DNA of 64,000 bases, taken from contig JABWDB010000004.1 of NCBI GenBank assembly GCA_019614645.1, positions 17,732,001 to 17,796,000 on the forward strand, in the 5' to 3' direction. The notes below the pieces were generated by a model. It did no database searches, was not told the DNA's origin, and worked only from the letters and a program-made list of their open reading frames with translations. The DNA comes from Stratiolaelaps scimitus (lineage: Eukaryota; Arthropoda; Arachnida; Mesostigmata; Laelapidae). Made by a program: the position numbers and the translations under genes. Of this stretch, positions 33,181-44,441 are shown in pieces. Position 1 is the stretch's first letter; every line of letters begins with the position of its first letter.

Positions 33181-34080
33181 TCGACTGAATTTACCGGATA
33201 GCACCTATCTCACTGCATTAATGAGTAGTCAAACGATTCGAACAAGAACCTTGTTTCGGCTGTGTGTGCAAAATGTGCCGCTCTGATCTGCCTGTTCATC
33301 ATCATTTGCATACGTTTGTAACTATTGACTTAGGAGAATCAGCTGGGATGCATGGCATCATTTCCTGCCTGGAGCATTTTCTGTGTGCTCGTCTGCTTCG
33401 TCGATCTTGCCTGTGATGTTCGTCTGTTACCCTTTACCAAAATGAATAATAGGAAATCGACGAGGATCGTAATAGGATCCACGGTAACAGCCCAAGCCAC
33501 AGGCAAGTGCACTAGTAACAACATCAGCGACAACAGCAATATTTCGGCATGGACAATAACTATAATTGTATTTGTTCGTACAGTTCCCCCTCTCTCTCTC
33601 TCTCTCCCTCGATCTCAGCCTTTTTTCTTAGCCCAGCCGCTCGGTGCCAAGTCGTTCTCCGGCATTTACGAGCTGCTTATTCTGCCGTGTTCGCTCTCTG
33701 CACAGAGGGCCTAACTGAAATCGTTCGTCCCGTGAATCAGCGTGAATACGAAACGAAGTCAGCCTTGGGCCGAGGAAAACACAAGGCAGAGTCGACCCGC
33801 CCCCTTCGGCACTCGGGCATCCGGCGATTTTTCGTCGTCATCTTTTTCCTTCGGGTGTCAGCCGTCGACGGATGGTAAACGACGGCAAATGCTGCGGCGA
33901 CGGGGCGGGAAGGGATGGTGGCGGCGAGTTCTGAGTGCCAAACGGCCACGTCGGGGGTAGCTAGGCAGTAGGATCGACTGCAAAGGGGTGCAGTGGCCCG
34001 ACAAATGAGCACTGGCGTGGAGTTGCTCCGCCCGCGCCCTTCTCTCAGTATTGGGCAGAGGCACAGCACGGATGTTGTCT
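33181..34080. other. Mixed stretch, no supported gene
   Basis: CT runs at about 33588-33606 in a pyrimidine-rich patch. Overlapping frames of 70-130 codons on both strands (33549-34211) have basic, low-information translations. Confidence 0.5.
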
Positions 34081-34519
34081 CTCTCTCTCTCTGTCTCTCT
34101 TTCACACACACACGCACACGCATTCGCCTCGTCTCTGTAATTAATTGAAACTAGCTGGCAGAGAGTTGGGCCAGCGCTTCCCATTGCCCTGGGTCTCGAA
34201 ATGGCGAACAAGGCTGCACTCCGTTTAGCTGCAGCGTTTCATTTGCCTGCGTTTCCCCCCTTTTCGTCCGTTTGCTTGAAGGCCTGACGAGAGGAGCAAA
34301 GGAGGAAATTTGTTTTTCATCATTTTGCCACCGGCGGTGGGAGGGGAGGCGGCGCCGGCAGCAGCAGCAAAACCCCACAACATCCCGTTACCGCTCGCGC
34401 TCTTGTACTCGTGCGCGGTCTCTCACTCTCTCTCTCTCGCTATTTCATCCCACCTCTCTTTTGTCTTTTCCCACTTCTGAGCGCTCAAGAGGACCATATC
34501 TGTGGGCTTTATTTCTCGC

Positions 34520-34542
34520 ACTCTCTCTCTCTCTCTCTCTCT
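34520..34542. repeat. (CT)n tract
   Basis: CT run. Shorter CT runs lie at about 34079-34099 and 34419-34438, so three polypyrimidine tracts occur within 500 bp. Confidence 0.93.
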
Positions 34543-34819
34543 TCGGAAAGAAAAGCCCTATACGCGATGAGACAGGAAAACGAAGACGCTCTGTTCGGGA
34601 CGGCGACCTCTCAGTAACGAGCATCTTTTCGACAGTGTCACCTCGACAGAGCAAGGCGCATGCTGACGAGCCACCCGATGCATCGATTGTAACTGATATG
34701 AAACGAAAGCCTTACGTAAGCAACCATAAGATATATGACATTACTAGTCGAACGGATGGGCCATTTGTCACCATTCGTTATATATTGATGCCAGCAAATG
34801 AAACCACCGAGAATTTCGC

Positions 34820-34931
34820 GTAGTCAGATGGTGAACACCGGCGAAAGCGGTACCGTGGACGTTAAATGTTGGCTGAGAGTCAGCCCGAAAAAGTTTAGAT
34901 GGTGAACACCACTTACGATCGACGTGTCGAC

Positions 34932-34934
<3 letters not shown>
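34820..34934 (+). mobile_element. SINE tail fragment with 71-bp direct repetition
   Basis: Bases 34850-34873 are identical over 24 positions to the SINE tail at 5495-5518. Flanking GCGAAAGCGG and GGCTGAGAGTC also match the 33-kb copy. AGATGGTGAACACC occurs twice, at 34826-34839 and 34897-34910. Sequence after the second copy (CGACGTGTCGACGTTTA) again resembles the tail core. The fragment may therefore be one and a half tandem units of 71 bp, or an insertion flanked by a 14-bp duplication. The tRNA-like head is absent. Confidence 0.65.

Positions 34935-34964
<30 letters not shown>
34935..34964. repeat. (TA)n tract at the end of the SINE fragment
   Basis: 30-bp pure TA run immediately following the repeated SINE tail. 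Retroposon tails often end in simple repeats, so it may have originated with the insertion. Confidence 0.93.
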
Positions 34965-34965
<1 letters not shown>

Positions 34966-36190
34966 CATACAGTCCCATGGGATTTTGCTTGGGAAGAAGT
35001 AGTGTTTGTATTGAGGCTTTTGATGCCAATGTTACCAAGCTACGAGCTCCGCTCGGGTCTACCCAGTGTATCGGTCACAACAACCGCTAGCCAAGCGCAG
35101 ATCAGAAGCATGCGCCAGACGCAGCACACGCTATCGTCGCGCGCACAGAACTCCACTGCTGTTCCTCTCGGCGACTGCGGACGCGAGCTGAAGGATCTGG
35201 GAGAGAATAGTTTGGCAGAACGCGGTGGATGTCGGGCGGGGGGAGACCGGCAGCGGATGGCAAAGGAGTTCAGGAACACATTTGGCAAATAATTCCCATT
35301 TGTGTTGTTGTTGCTGCTCTGCCTCATTATTTGGGAATGTTGCCACCCGTTTTTCTACGAGATATGACTACAAGCCCCACCGCACCCATCGGACATAGAT
35401 AGCCACACAGCGACGGGAAGGTACAACAAGAAAACAAAAGATGTAAGCGTTTCTACAATTGATTCAGTCGAATCGCATGATGGGAGAATCGCTATTCTAC
35501 GCCGATGCTGTGGAAACCACACAAAAACGCTACACACCGTGCTATCGGAAATAGCTGCCGATTTAGCAAAACCTGATAAGAATGCCCGGCTTTGTCAGCC
35601 TTCTACAAATGATTGAGAGTCTAGCTATTGCTGTTGAATTGACCGCCGATGATCCCCGAAGATGGTGGAACATTTGGAAATATCATTTTCCTGTAGTTTA
35701 TTTCGGCGGTTGAGTTCAAGGGGAAAATAAATTCGAAGATGTACCGATGAAAATGGCAAAACGTATACGAAATATTTTGATTAACTGAATGTATTCATTC
35801 TACTAAGCGATTGATTACGTTATGTGACGGTTGTCCGAGACACATTTTACAGCTTTGGCCAGGCTGCGGGAGATCATTATATCAAGGAATGATGAGATTA
35901 CAATAATAACGTGTGCCCATTATCAAAGGTAACTATAATAGCTATAAACTGCAATAGGGAAGAAACAGCTTGAATCTGAGCGGAACTCAGGACGACGTTT
36001 TCAGTTTACCTGCGGCGTCCCGATAAGCAGAGCCGATGATCGGAGATCCTCGGAGATAGGGAGGACGGTGCTATTTTTAACGGGAAACAGCGCTAGCCGG
36101 CTGTTTCGGTACACACAATTCATTTAGCACTTATGCCAATCTCTCGCCCCATGGGATAAATTGAGCGATACATATATTGCTCAGCTAAAC
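34965..36190. other. Stretch without supported gene
   Basis: GC-rich up to about 35.3 kb, then AT-rich and unique. A 96-codon plus frame at 35002-35292 overlaps two minus frames. Nothing recognised. Confidence 0.5.
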
Positions 36191-36259
36191 AATGGCTTCT
36201 TCTTTCCGACTCAACAGTCTTTCGTGTTTTGGAACAGTACACCCGTGTTGCATTCATAC

Positions 36260-36285
36260 TATATATATATATATATATATATATA
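36260..36285. repeat. (TA)n tract
   Basis: 26-bp pure TA run. A 130-codon plus frame (36192-36584) reads straight through it as Tyr-Ile repeats, so that frame's N-terminal third is repeat-derived and its remainder resembles nothing I know. Confidence 0.95.
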
Positions 36286-36589
36286 GTGGATTGAAATCCT
36301 ATCATTATGCTGATCATAGACTTCAGAAACAAAAGCGAAAGATCAAAATCCCAGTTTGTCGTCCGATTGTCAAACATGATTTCATACGACAGGCGCGAGG
36401 CGGAATATCACGACACTTACGTTGCTTGAAACGATCCCGCTGTGCTACACGATCAGATTGGGATGAACCCGATATAGGGAATTGCCGAAATGAAAGAATG
36501 CATTTAAATGTATTCCAAATGCGCCTCATCAATTACGCGATTACAGTACGAGACGCGCCCTTCACGCCAATCGTCGTCAAGTGACACAG

Positions 36590-37500
36590 TCAAGTACAGG
36601 TTGTGGTGACTGCGAATCGTTCCGTTTGTTTGTTGGTGATACCTGTTCACCGATTCCGTATACCCACCACAGACTGTCGAGTGTGGCCGTAGGACGGAAG
36701 CGAGCCCTGGTGGCGCCATTAGCGAAGTCTGGCCAGTCTGGCCGGCTCGCGTGGGACAATATCGCGTCCTTTTAAACGACAGAAAAAATTGCTGTACCTT
36801 GGGTACTATCAACATACTCGGCGACGATTTTAACGGTGCCCTCGAGAACACCGGCAGTGCAACATACCTAGATATATACAAATCTGTGTACATATTTGTA
36901 CGCTATAGAATGGGACAATTTTTATAAATGAAACGATGCGTCCACTATTGAATATCTCCGTGTTCGTTGCTATTCGCAGGATTCCAAACAGAGAAACAGG
37001 GACCAGAGTAAAATAAGGGGTGGAAAATATAAGAGATATGTATATACTTCTAACCGAATAACATTATTTTCTTTCCGTTGGCATGATTCGAAAGGAAAGT
37101 AATGTTATCTAGTTAAAAAGATAAACACGCAACCGATAGAATCAGTACCGCAAATGACAATATGTGCGTGTGTGTATGTGTGAATTGCTTTAGAATAAAA
37201 TAGAAACACCTTTAATCAGTCGATTCACGCTGGCTTGAGGGGTATTCAATGAGGCTTCAGTGGGAAATTTTTCGTTACGCAGGTGGCGGCTGCGTGTGCC
37301 GTTCATGTGTTACTATAAATGGTTTCAAATGTGGATGATTATATTAATGCGCGTTAGGAGGAATTGTTTCCGTTGTTGATTAATCTTAATAGTAAACTGT
37401 ACAGGGTGAGCCGCGCTGAAAACAACAGACAGTTGAACTTAGTTGAACGGCACGGAGATCCGACAAAAAAATCTTCCCACAAATTTCGAAGGCTAATATT
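36590..37500. other. Unique stretch, nothing recognised
   Basis: Minus-strand frames at 36504-36893 are of ordinary composition without motifs. The rest is AT-rich with stops in all frames. Confidence 0.5.
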
Positions 37501-37514
37501 ATCAGTGCAAGTGC

Positions 37515-37515
37515 G

Positions 37516-37580
<65 letters not shown>
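37515..37580. repeat. Longest internal (TA)n tract
   Basis: About 66 bp, pure except for one A insertion near 37525. Confidence 0.96.
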
Positions 37581-37581
<1 letters not shown>

Positions 37582-40118
37582 GGCGTTCACATGTCGACAC
37601 CTTGAATATTCGTACACCATTAAAATGCGCATTTCTAATTTGAAATCCAGCCAGCCGCTTTGGAAACAATACAAAATGCTTTCAAGTGTCTAAAATTAGT
37701 TGAACATACTCGATTGCATAGGCTAGTGCCGCGAATGATAGTGCATATACTACACGGAAAGCTGCGCCCGAAGAGAAAGAACGATTTTGCGCGATAATAT
37801 TTTACCATAATCTCAAAGTTTTCGTAAGTGCAGTTTTTAGCAGGTTGCAATAGTGAAAGTTCTCATTGATTGATCGTCTGGTTTAGAGATGTACGAGGCG
37901 CAAGAGAAAAAAAATACAGAGTCACGCAAGTTTACATATACACGCCATATTCTTTCTTCGCTGCCAGTTGTTGAGAACACGGACTACTAGCCAAACATAT
38001 ATACCTATTGAATTAGCATAAGGCATCCCCAAAATTATGCTACAAATGCTTCCGACCTCGGCCGTCCATCCTGTCCCCAGCCGCTTCTGAGGATTGTTCC
38101 TAGGGTACATCTGCTTTTCTAGTCACCCATTCTCGATCATCCTGCTCGGTTTCGACATCAAGAGACGATATTCGCACGCTTGACGTGCTCCTCTGTTGTC
38201 GTTTGGCCCTTGTGCTCGAACGTTGAGCATTGCTAGCTTACGTGACAGTTTGTCCTTTTCGTTTATGTTTGCCAAATGACGATTTTGCCTCTGGCAATCG
38301 TTAAATATTTAGACGCTGTGTTTGATCCATGATATAAGTGTGTGTATATATAGGTAATATATTTAGTACTTTTGAGTTTTTGTTACAGAACAATGTATAC
38401 GAATCTCTTTGGCCTTTGACAAGGAGTGACAAACGGTGACCAAAGAAGGACTTTCTTTTTATATGGTTATTTCTGTACGTGCGGAAGCCCCAAGAACGAA
38501 TATTGATTGCATCTGATTACGGCAATTTCCACAGCTACCGCAAGAACAAAAAACCTGTAATATAAATGAATGTCGCTAGTTTACTTTCTGTCTATGAATT
38601 ACTAAGTGATTTACTATAAGCTGACAATAGCTTGTTCAATATCGACTAGATATAATATTCACCATAAAAATCATATAAAGGACATCAGCCATAAGGCGAA
38701 CATGTTAATACAAATTATGTTTTTGCTTTTGCAGAAGGCTAACCTAATAGACAAGGCATTAAGTATGAACATCATATCGTTGTTAACTCAACTGTTAGTT
38801 TGATTCGCAGCTATACCACTTGATTATATCGGTCCCAGGAAGAGTGTCCCGGAACGAATGACCCAAGTAGCGCAAGCTAAACGATTGGCCTGCCTACGAT
38901 ATCATAATAGTCGTGTCATATTAATCCTTTATGTTTCTCACATTTCCTGATGGAATTACATTATACTTTTCAAATGTGCTTTAGCTGGGCTGTTCGGTCG
39001 TCCTCGTAACTTCTTACACTCGATTTCTCTGTTTCGCTAAATATCCCAGCTACGAATGCACCCTGTGGTCTTTTACACATTCGTCCAGTGGAAAATCGTA
39101 ATGGCGATTCGAGTGATGCTTCTAGTGCTATACTTTTTCACGTTGTTATTCCTGCTTCGCCGGATCCTGCTGAGGACAGGTGCTGGACATAGATTCTACT
39201 CTTCTTCCGACTGTTCTGACCCTCTATGGTAACTACGGTCCCCGAGGAACCCGTCCGGGTTCTAGGAAACACGCATAGGACGATGGTTACATCACCCGCA
39301 GCGGGACGACCACCATCTAGTGTCCACTTATGGTCATTTGATGGAAGCTGGACGTGACTGACTTGCTATGGTGTGTTGCTGTTGTCGTGGTATCTATTGC
39401 CAATATGTATTTCAGTGTATATGTATGTATGTGTGTAGGAGGGAACAGGTCCGTGAAGCCATCATTTGAGTTATATAGTAGCCTTGTATACTGTTCCGGC
39501 TAATATATGATATTATACAAGCGGCAACGATGATGCTGACCTTGAAGTGTGATTGAATTCATTCGTGGAATCGAATTCATCAAACAGACATCACTCGTTG
39601 ACATGACTGGTTCTTTTGGTCGAGCAAAATCCCTGACTGACCCCAATTCCCCCCACCTCGATTGGCCTGCAAAAGTCTTCTAGAACCTAATCGTACTGTG
39701 CCAATCTTCTTTTCTTTGAACTGAGTTAACAAAGGACATACTCAGGTGGATGAATAAATGCAATATATTGATGAACAACATTTTTGAAGAAGACTACACG
39801 CGTGATGCTACACAAACTGTAAATGTATGTACAATTCTTGTGCTTTGCTTTTTGATCTGTGTTTCGTAGTGGTGGGCGACCAGCCATATATATCGCGATA
39901 TCTATAAAAGCTTGCTGATAAATGATCAGATACATCATTGATGAAAAACGCCTTTCAGAGAGTAGGCCTTTATGTTTCACATATTTTACTAAACATTAAA
40001 GCACTGATCGCCATCGGTGTCGTGCTGTTCCCTAATGAGCGTTTACTTAGATTTCGGATAATAATGCACGTGCCCGATTAGATTAGGATATGGAATTTCT
40101 GTCGTAGACTATTTTGAA

Positions 40119-40121
<3 letters not shown>
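37581..40121. other. 2.5 kb of AT-rich unique sequence
   Basis: No microsatellite of note apart from TATG/TGTA-rich patches near 39411-39436. A few frames of 60-85 codons, none recognised. An inverted stretch CCCGAGGAACCCGTCCGGG lies near 39241-39260. Confidence 0.55.

Positions 40122-40167
<46 letters not shown>
40122..40167. repeat. (TA)n tract
   Basis: 46 bp with one TG interruption at about 40151. Confidence 0.95.
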
Positions 40168-40994
40168 GGGAACTCAATCAAGGTTGAACTACGGTCGGTC
40201 AGCAACAGTGGTTTATCGAAGCAGCTCTATTCTATGTCACTGCTCTAGTCGTCAGCTCGATATCAGAGCAGGACAGCGAAGAAAGAATGTTTTCACGCTG
40301 CGCAGTATAATAATATCTCGCTGCTACGTTGGTGATTGCTGACGACAACCGCTGGCCATTCTGAACCGGCCGAGGACAATCACTCGGCCTGGAAGATGAG
40401 TCTAAGAAGATCGCTCAAGAAAGAAGTGTGAACTGTTCGGTTACCGCGATTTCTACCCGAAGAAAGCAGCACCCACAGTAGCACCAGTAGTAGCAGTAAT
40501 AGTGAGAACAATCAAGCGCTATGCTAAAACAGGTCAGACTACCGGTTCGTGCCTCGTCAGGGCAAGAGAAGGCTAGTAGCAGCCATCTCAAGGATTCATT
40601 GGCACTCAGCATATTCGCTTTCACGACTTTTTGGTCGTGTGTGCCTTTTTCTTCGCATCTTCTTCTTCTTCTTCAGTTCTGTGGCGGGGGACACTTTCGC
40701 TCATACACTCAACGGTGGTGATGGCCGAGAGGAGCAACGCATAGTTGGCACACAGGAGTTGAGCGGACACTTGGCACCCGTCAGTCGTCACGAGCAGATG
40801 GGCGCACGACGAGAGATAAGATCACATCGCTCTCTGGATGCATGAACACATTTTCAGCATATTTAGATATAGTACTTACTCTATAAATAGGGTACTCTAT
40901 GTCGAATTGACAGAACGCCACCGAGGAAACGGCTCAACGAATTCGAACGATTCAAGAATAGGCCACTTTATTTGCTGCTCCACGAATGCAGCTC
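40168..40994. other. Mixed stretch, nothing recognised
   Basis: TTC triplets near 40657-40676. A TATA-like TATAAATAG lies near 40880. No gene. Confidence 0.5.
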
Positions 40995-41028
40995 GTACAA
41001 GTAGTGCATTGTATATATACATATATAC

Positions 41029-41060
<32 letters not shown>

Positions 41061-41093
41061 GTATATATGTACAAGTAGTGTATTGTGTATATA
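40995..41093. repeat. TA palindrome flanked by a 25-bp direct repeat
   Basis: Bases 40995-41019 and 41069-41093 share 23 of 25 positions (GTACAAGTAGTG, then TATTG/CATTG). Between them, TATACGTATA occurs at both sides of a pure TA core, making the interior symmetrical. Confidence 0.9.
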
Positions 41094-41536
41094 TATGTTA
41101 AGACGCACAATCGTAATTAATATCCGACATAGAATAAAATATCGAATCATACCAGCTAAGTAAGCGTATTCAGTAGGAGTTGCGCTTATCCTTCCCTTCA
41201 CGGCCATTATAATGGCTATCTAGCTGTGTGAAACATTTAGTTGAATAATAACTCAGCTGGCCGCGACCGCATAGCCAATAAAGAATGTTTATTGTGTTTA
41301 TTGCCTGTTATGCTGTTTTTTTTTGGTTCACTCTCGGCAGAGTGACACGAAACACTGAGCCTTCACTGTTGGTCACGTCAGACGTCCTGGTTCGCCAATG
41401 AGCGAACCCGCCAGAATCATCATTCTCTGCAGTCACACAGCGTGGCGTGGCCGCAGTACAAGCACCATCACCAAAACAGACAAACAGCAATAGATAGATG
41501 TCATTGTTTTTTTGTTTAGGTTGAGGAAAAAGCTCT

Positions 41537-41554
41537 CGGCGGCGGCGGCGGCGG
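41537..41554. repeat. (GGC)6 run
   Basis: Pure GGC run. It lies in a 1.7-kb stretch (41.1-42.8 kb) without other notable features except the 42.3-kb repeat. Confidence 0.92.
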
Positions 41555-42280
41555 CTTTCGACCCTTTGTCTTTGTTCTGTGTCCCCTCGTGATGTCATCG
41601 AGGCGGGCAGTCTCAAGGAACAGAAGCGGGCAAGGTGTCGCGCACAGCGTTCCCGCCATTACCAATTGTCCATACACAATGTATGGACGCCGCCTGTTGC
41701 GAATCGCCCTTTAATGTGTTTGCTGTGTCTGCTCGACATCACTAGCGATGCAGGCAGCTGTTGCTTTGCAGGTAGAGCAGCTAACACGATGCATTTGTGA
41801 GCGGCAACTGAATGACGCTTGCTATTGTCCTGCAACAGGAACTACTGGTCTAAGAGCGGCTCATCTGAGACACCATGATGTGGCGCTGTTCGTATGATTT
41901 CGATGAACATAGAAAAGCCAACCAAATCTAAGGAATATAATAAACACATGAGTGTACGATTGACTTATCGATTTACAGGGTGTGTTTTTATTACGTTCTT
42001 TGTATCTTCGACATATTTTACATTTTAACACTGATAAATACACACCAATTAAGTGAACGATAGGCGAGTTTCACTTCGTTGTTATTCTAGCGGGCTGGTC
42101 TTCTAGAAGTGCAATACTTGACGCCATCTGGTTCCATCGAAGAGATTCTAATGGATCAAAGGGAATGGTCGTGCCGATACAGTAACTCGGATCTCCTTAT
42201 CACCGAAGTACTATGGACTCTTTATTGGTCATCGGATGCTTGAGGAGGCTGATTCGATCATTGCATACGTGTGCTGGCAA

Positions 42281-42382
42281 AGGTATTCTAAAACCTTGAT
42301 CAATGTGTAGATATTCTGAAGTCTTTAGAAAGGTGTAAGCCTTCTAAAACCTTTATATGTGAGTAAATATTCTGAAAGCTTG
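42281..42382. repeat. Imperfect tandem repeat, unit about 56 bp
   Basis: TTCTAAAACCTT followed by GTAGATATTCTGAAG at 42283-42325 recurs as TTCTAAAACCTT and GTAAATATTCTGAAAG at about 42339-42380, with small indels. Two units only. Confidence 0.75.
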
Positions 42383-43283
42383 AGATACTACTAAGCTTCC
42401 GATATGTATAAGAATCGGCACAAAAACGCGCCTTATTTTTGCCTCATAGAAACGACATAGATCAGTCGGATTCGAATTTGTAATCGACTATCAAATGAAG
42501 ATTTCTACCCACAAGAGCTGACAAACAGCTCACTTCGCCGTCTGCTATTTCAATCGTCTCTCAATCCAGTTTGAACTGACTCCTTTTGCGGATCAGCCAA
42601 AGTGGGAAGTGTATCAGGATCAGGATTGATATACGAAGTGTGAATAGGCAATAAATAGCTCAGAATTATAGGTATAAACGCGGCTCTGACTAGTTCATTG
42701 GAGGTAAGAGACAGAAAGGAAGCCCGTCGATAGTTCTTACAGAACTTACTATAAGCTCGTGCAGTATATGCGGACCAAAGTAAGCCGAACCTATCTATCT
42801 ATTATATCTATCTTCAATCCCTCTTTAGGAACCCGCCTCGTAGCGCGGTCTCCTTTGCCTTGTGTCCCCCTGCCTCCGTTCTAGTGAGCGCCCACTGAGC
42901 GTACACCGCCAGGTCCAGCTCAAGTAAGCTGAGAAGACTACGGAGGGGCCGGCGGCTCGTAGCCACCAGCCATCCAATCACTTCTTTCACCGTCGTAGGC
43001 AAGGCAAGCAAGCGGCTGGCAAGTAAACCTTGGTCGATTGTTGGTGAGTGCTTAACAAAATGTGTTTTTCTGTTTGTTTGTGGGATGGTTCGACGCTTGC
43101 CTTCCACAAACCCAGTCAAAGACACCGGCGGCCTGCAGTGTCGTTATTCTACAGTTTTACTGGTTGACTTCTTGTTTGCTCTGAAGAAGCGCCAGAGGTG
43201 TTTAGCACAGGGAGAGATATGATCTCCTCTTTTGGATGCGGCTATGGCCGCGTGCAGATCCTGCAGTGGCGACAGCGGCACCG
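42383..43283. other. Unique stretch with one non-repetitive minus-strand frame
   Basis: The frame 42814-43125 (-) is 103 codons, Leu- and Arg-rich, not repetitive, and lacks an ATG at its start (GTG only). No family recognised. Confidence 0.4.
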
Positions 43284-43302
43284 ACAACAACAACAACAAC
43301 AG
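43284..43302. repeat. (CAA)n run
   Basis: Short CAA run encoding six Gln in a 122-codon plus-strand frame (43198-43566). That frame also contains Asp and Gly runs and has no recognised domain. Confidence 0.92.
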
Positions 43303-43566
43303 CATCGCCGCCGTTATGTTTGCCCGCGCTCATTGTGGCTATATGCGTCGGCGCTGTGTGACTGCGCCAGGGATAACTGCGTATGGTTTATCTGTATGAG
43401 CGAGTCTCTTGTTGATGTCGACGATGCCTATGACGATGATGGCTTACATCAGAGCAAAACGTGTAGACAAAACGCCAACAACACAGTCGATGTTTGCGTG
43501 TTTAGTTCTGTATTCCCGTACATATGGCGAAGATGGCACGGCGGCGGCGGCGATGCATACGGATAG

Positions 43567-44029
43567 GCGTTAAGCACTAGATGGCAGCCAGCTGCTGCTG
43601 CTGCTACTGTCAACAGAGAACGAAGAAGCAATCTCGTATTTCTTAAGAAGCTAAGAGACGAAGATGAAATATGGCAACGATACTAAGGCTATTGTAGATG
43701 ACGATGATATCATCTTTGCAGAATACGGTCGTATTGGATGAGGCGGTATATACGCTGCGTGGACATTAACGTCAACTGAGACATGACTGATTAAAGCCGA
43801 TCGGTCATATTCGATACAATGTGGATGGGTTTTGCCACTTCGTCATGAACTTGATTGAAGCCCTCCTTATTAGCCCAGCATCCCCTGCTTTGATTATTAT
43901 TATTATTATTATTATTTACTAACAGTTATGTAACAGTTGTACCCACTGAGCGTGTATTGTAATCGAAAAATCTTATATCGGAGGTATTGTATATACATAT
44001 ATTTGTTCATTAGCTAAGATCTGGGTATT
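43567..44029. other. Unique stretch with GCT and ATT runs
   Basis: GCT triplets at about 43590-43605 and an ATT run at 43896-43915. No gene. Confidence 0.5.
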
Positions 44030-44441
44030 AGGGGACTTTTTCTTTTGTCTGAGTGTCCTGCCACCCATACTGCATAGCCGTGTTAATGAACGGTCCACAG
44101 TACATGAGATGCTTGTTGCTTCCCATCACTGATAACGAAACCACAGTACTCTAAGTTACCCCACTAGGTTTTCTTCGTGCATCGAGAACTAGGCCCCTTG
44201 ACTCAAGCGCTAAGGAAATTCCAACTATCCGAAAAGTTGAACGAATCATCGCGTTTACCCCTGAGTGTCTTCTTGTCCTACATGGACTCTGGGCAGCTGA
44301 GGGGATGTAAGCCACCTTACCCATGTTTACCATGGCATCACATATAGCACAGAAGGGGACTGGTCGCGCTGTTGTCATATGTGTCCTTACTGTGTGTAGG
44401 CATGGCAGCAACCCGCATTTAAAAATAAGGAATGTTGCCAT
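44030..44441 (-). mobile_element. Non-LTR retrotransposon C-terminal domain relic
   Basis: The minus-strand frame 44441-44151 (96 codons from an ATG) has PFCAICDAMVNMG, then RRHSGVNAMIRSTFRIVGIS, then LESRGLVLDARRKPSGVT. This order matches the segment found near the C-terminus of reverse-transcriptase polyproteins of a LINE group common in invertebrates. That segment has a C-x2-C pair, an RH-x-x-(I/V)N-x-x-I core, an LEP-x-GL stretch, and GKRPDGVT before a tryptophan. Here the frame stops right after GVT. A GGRTLRQKKKSPLI stretch in another frame near 44030 continues the similarity, so the copy is frameshifted. The LEPRGL proline and the RPDG aspartate are changed. No RT domain is seen next to it. 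Confidence 0.6.

Noticed and set aside
40876..40890. TATAAATAG TATA-like motif
   Set aside because: No initiator, no downstream frame, and TATA-like strings are common in this AT-rich, TA-tract-rich DNA.
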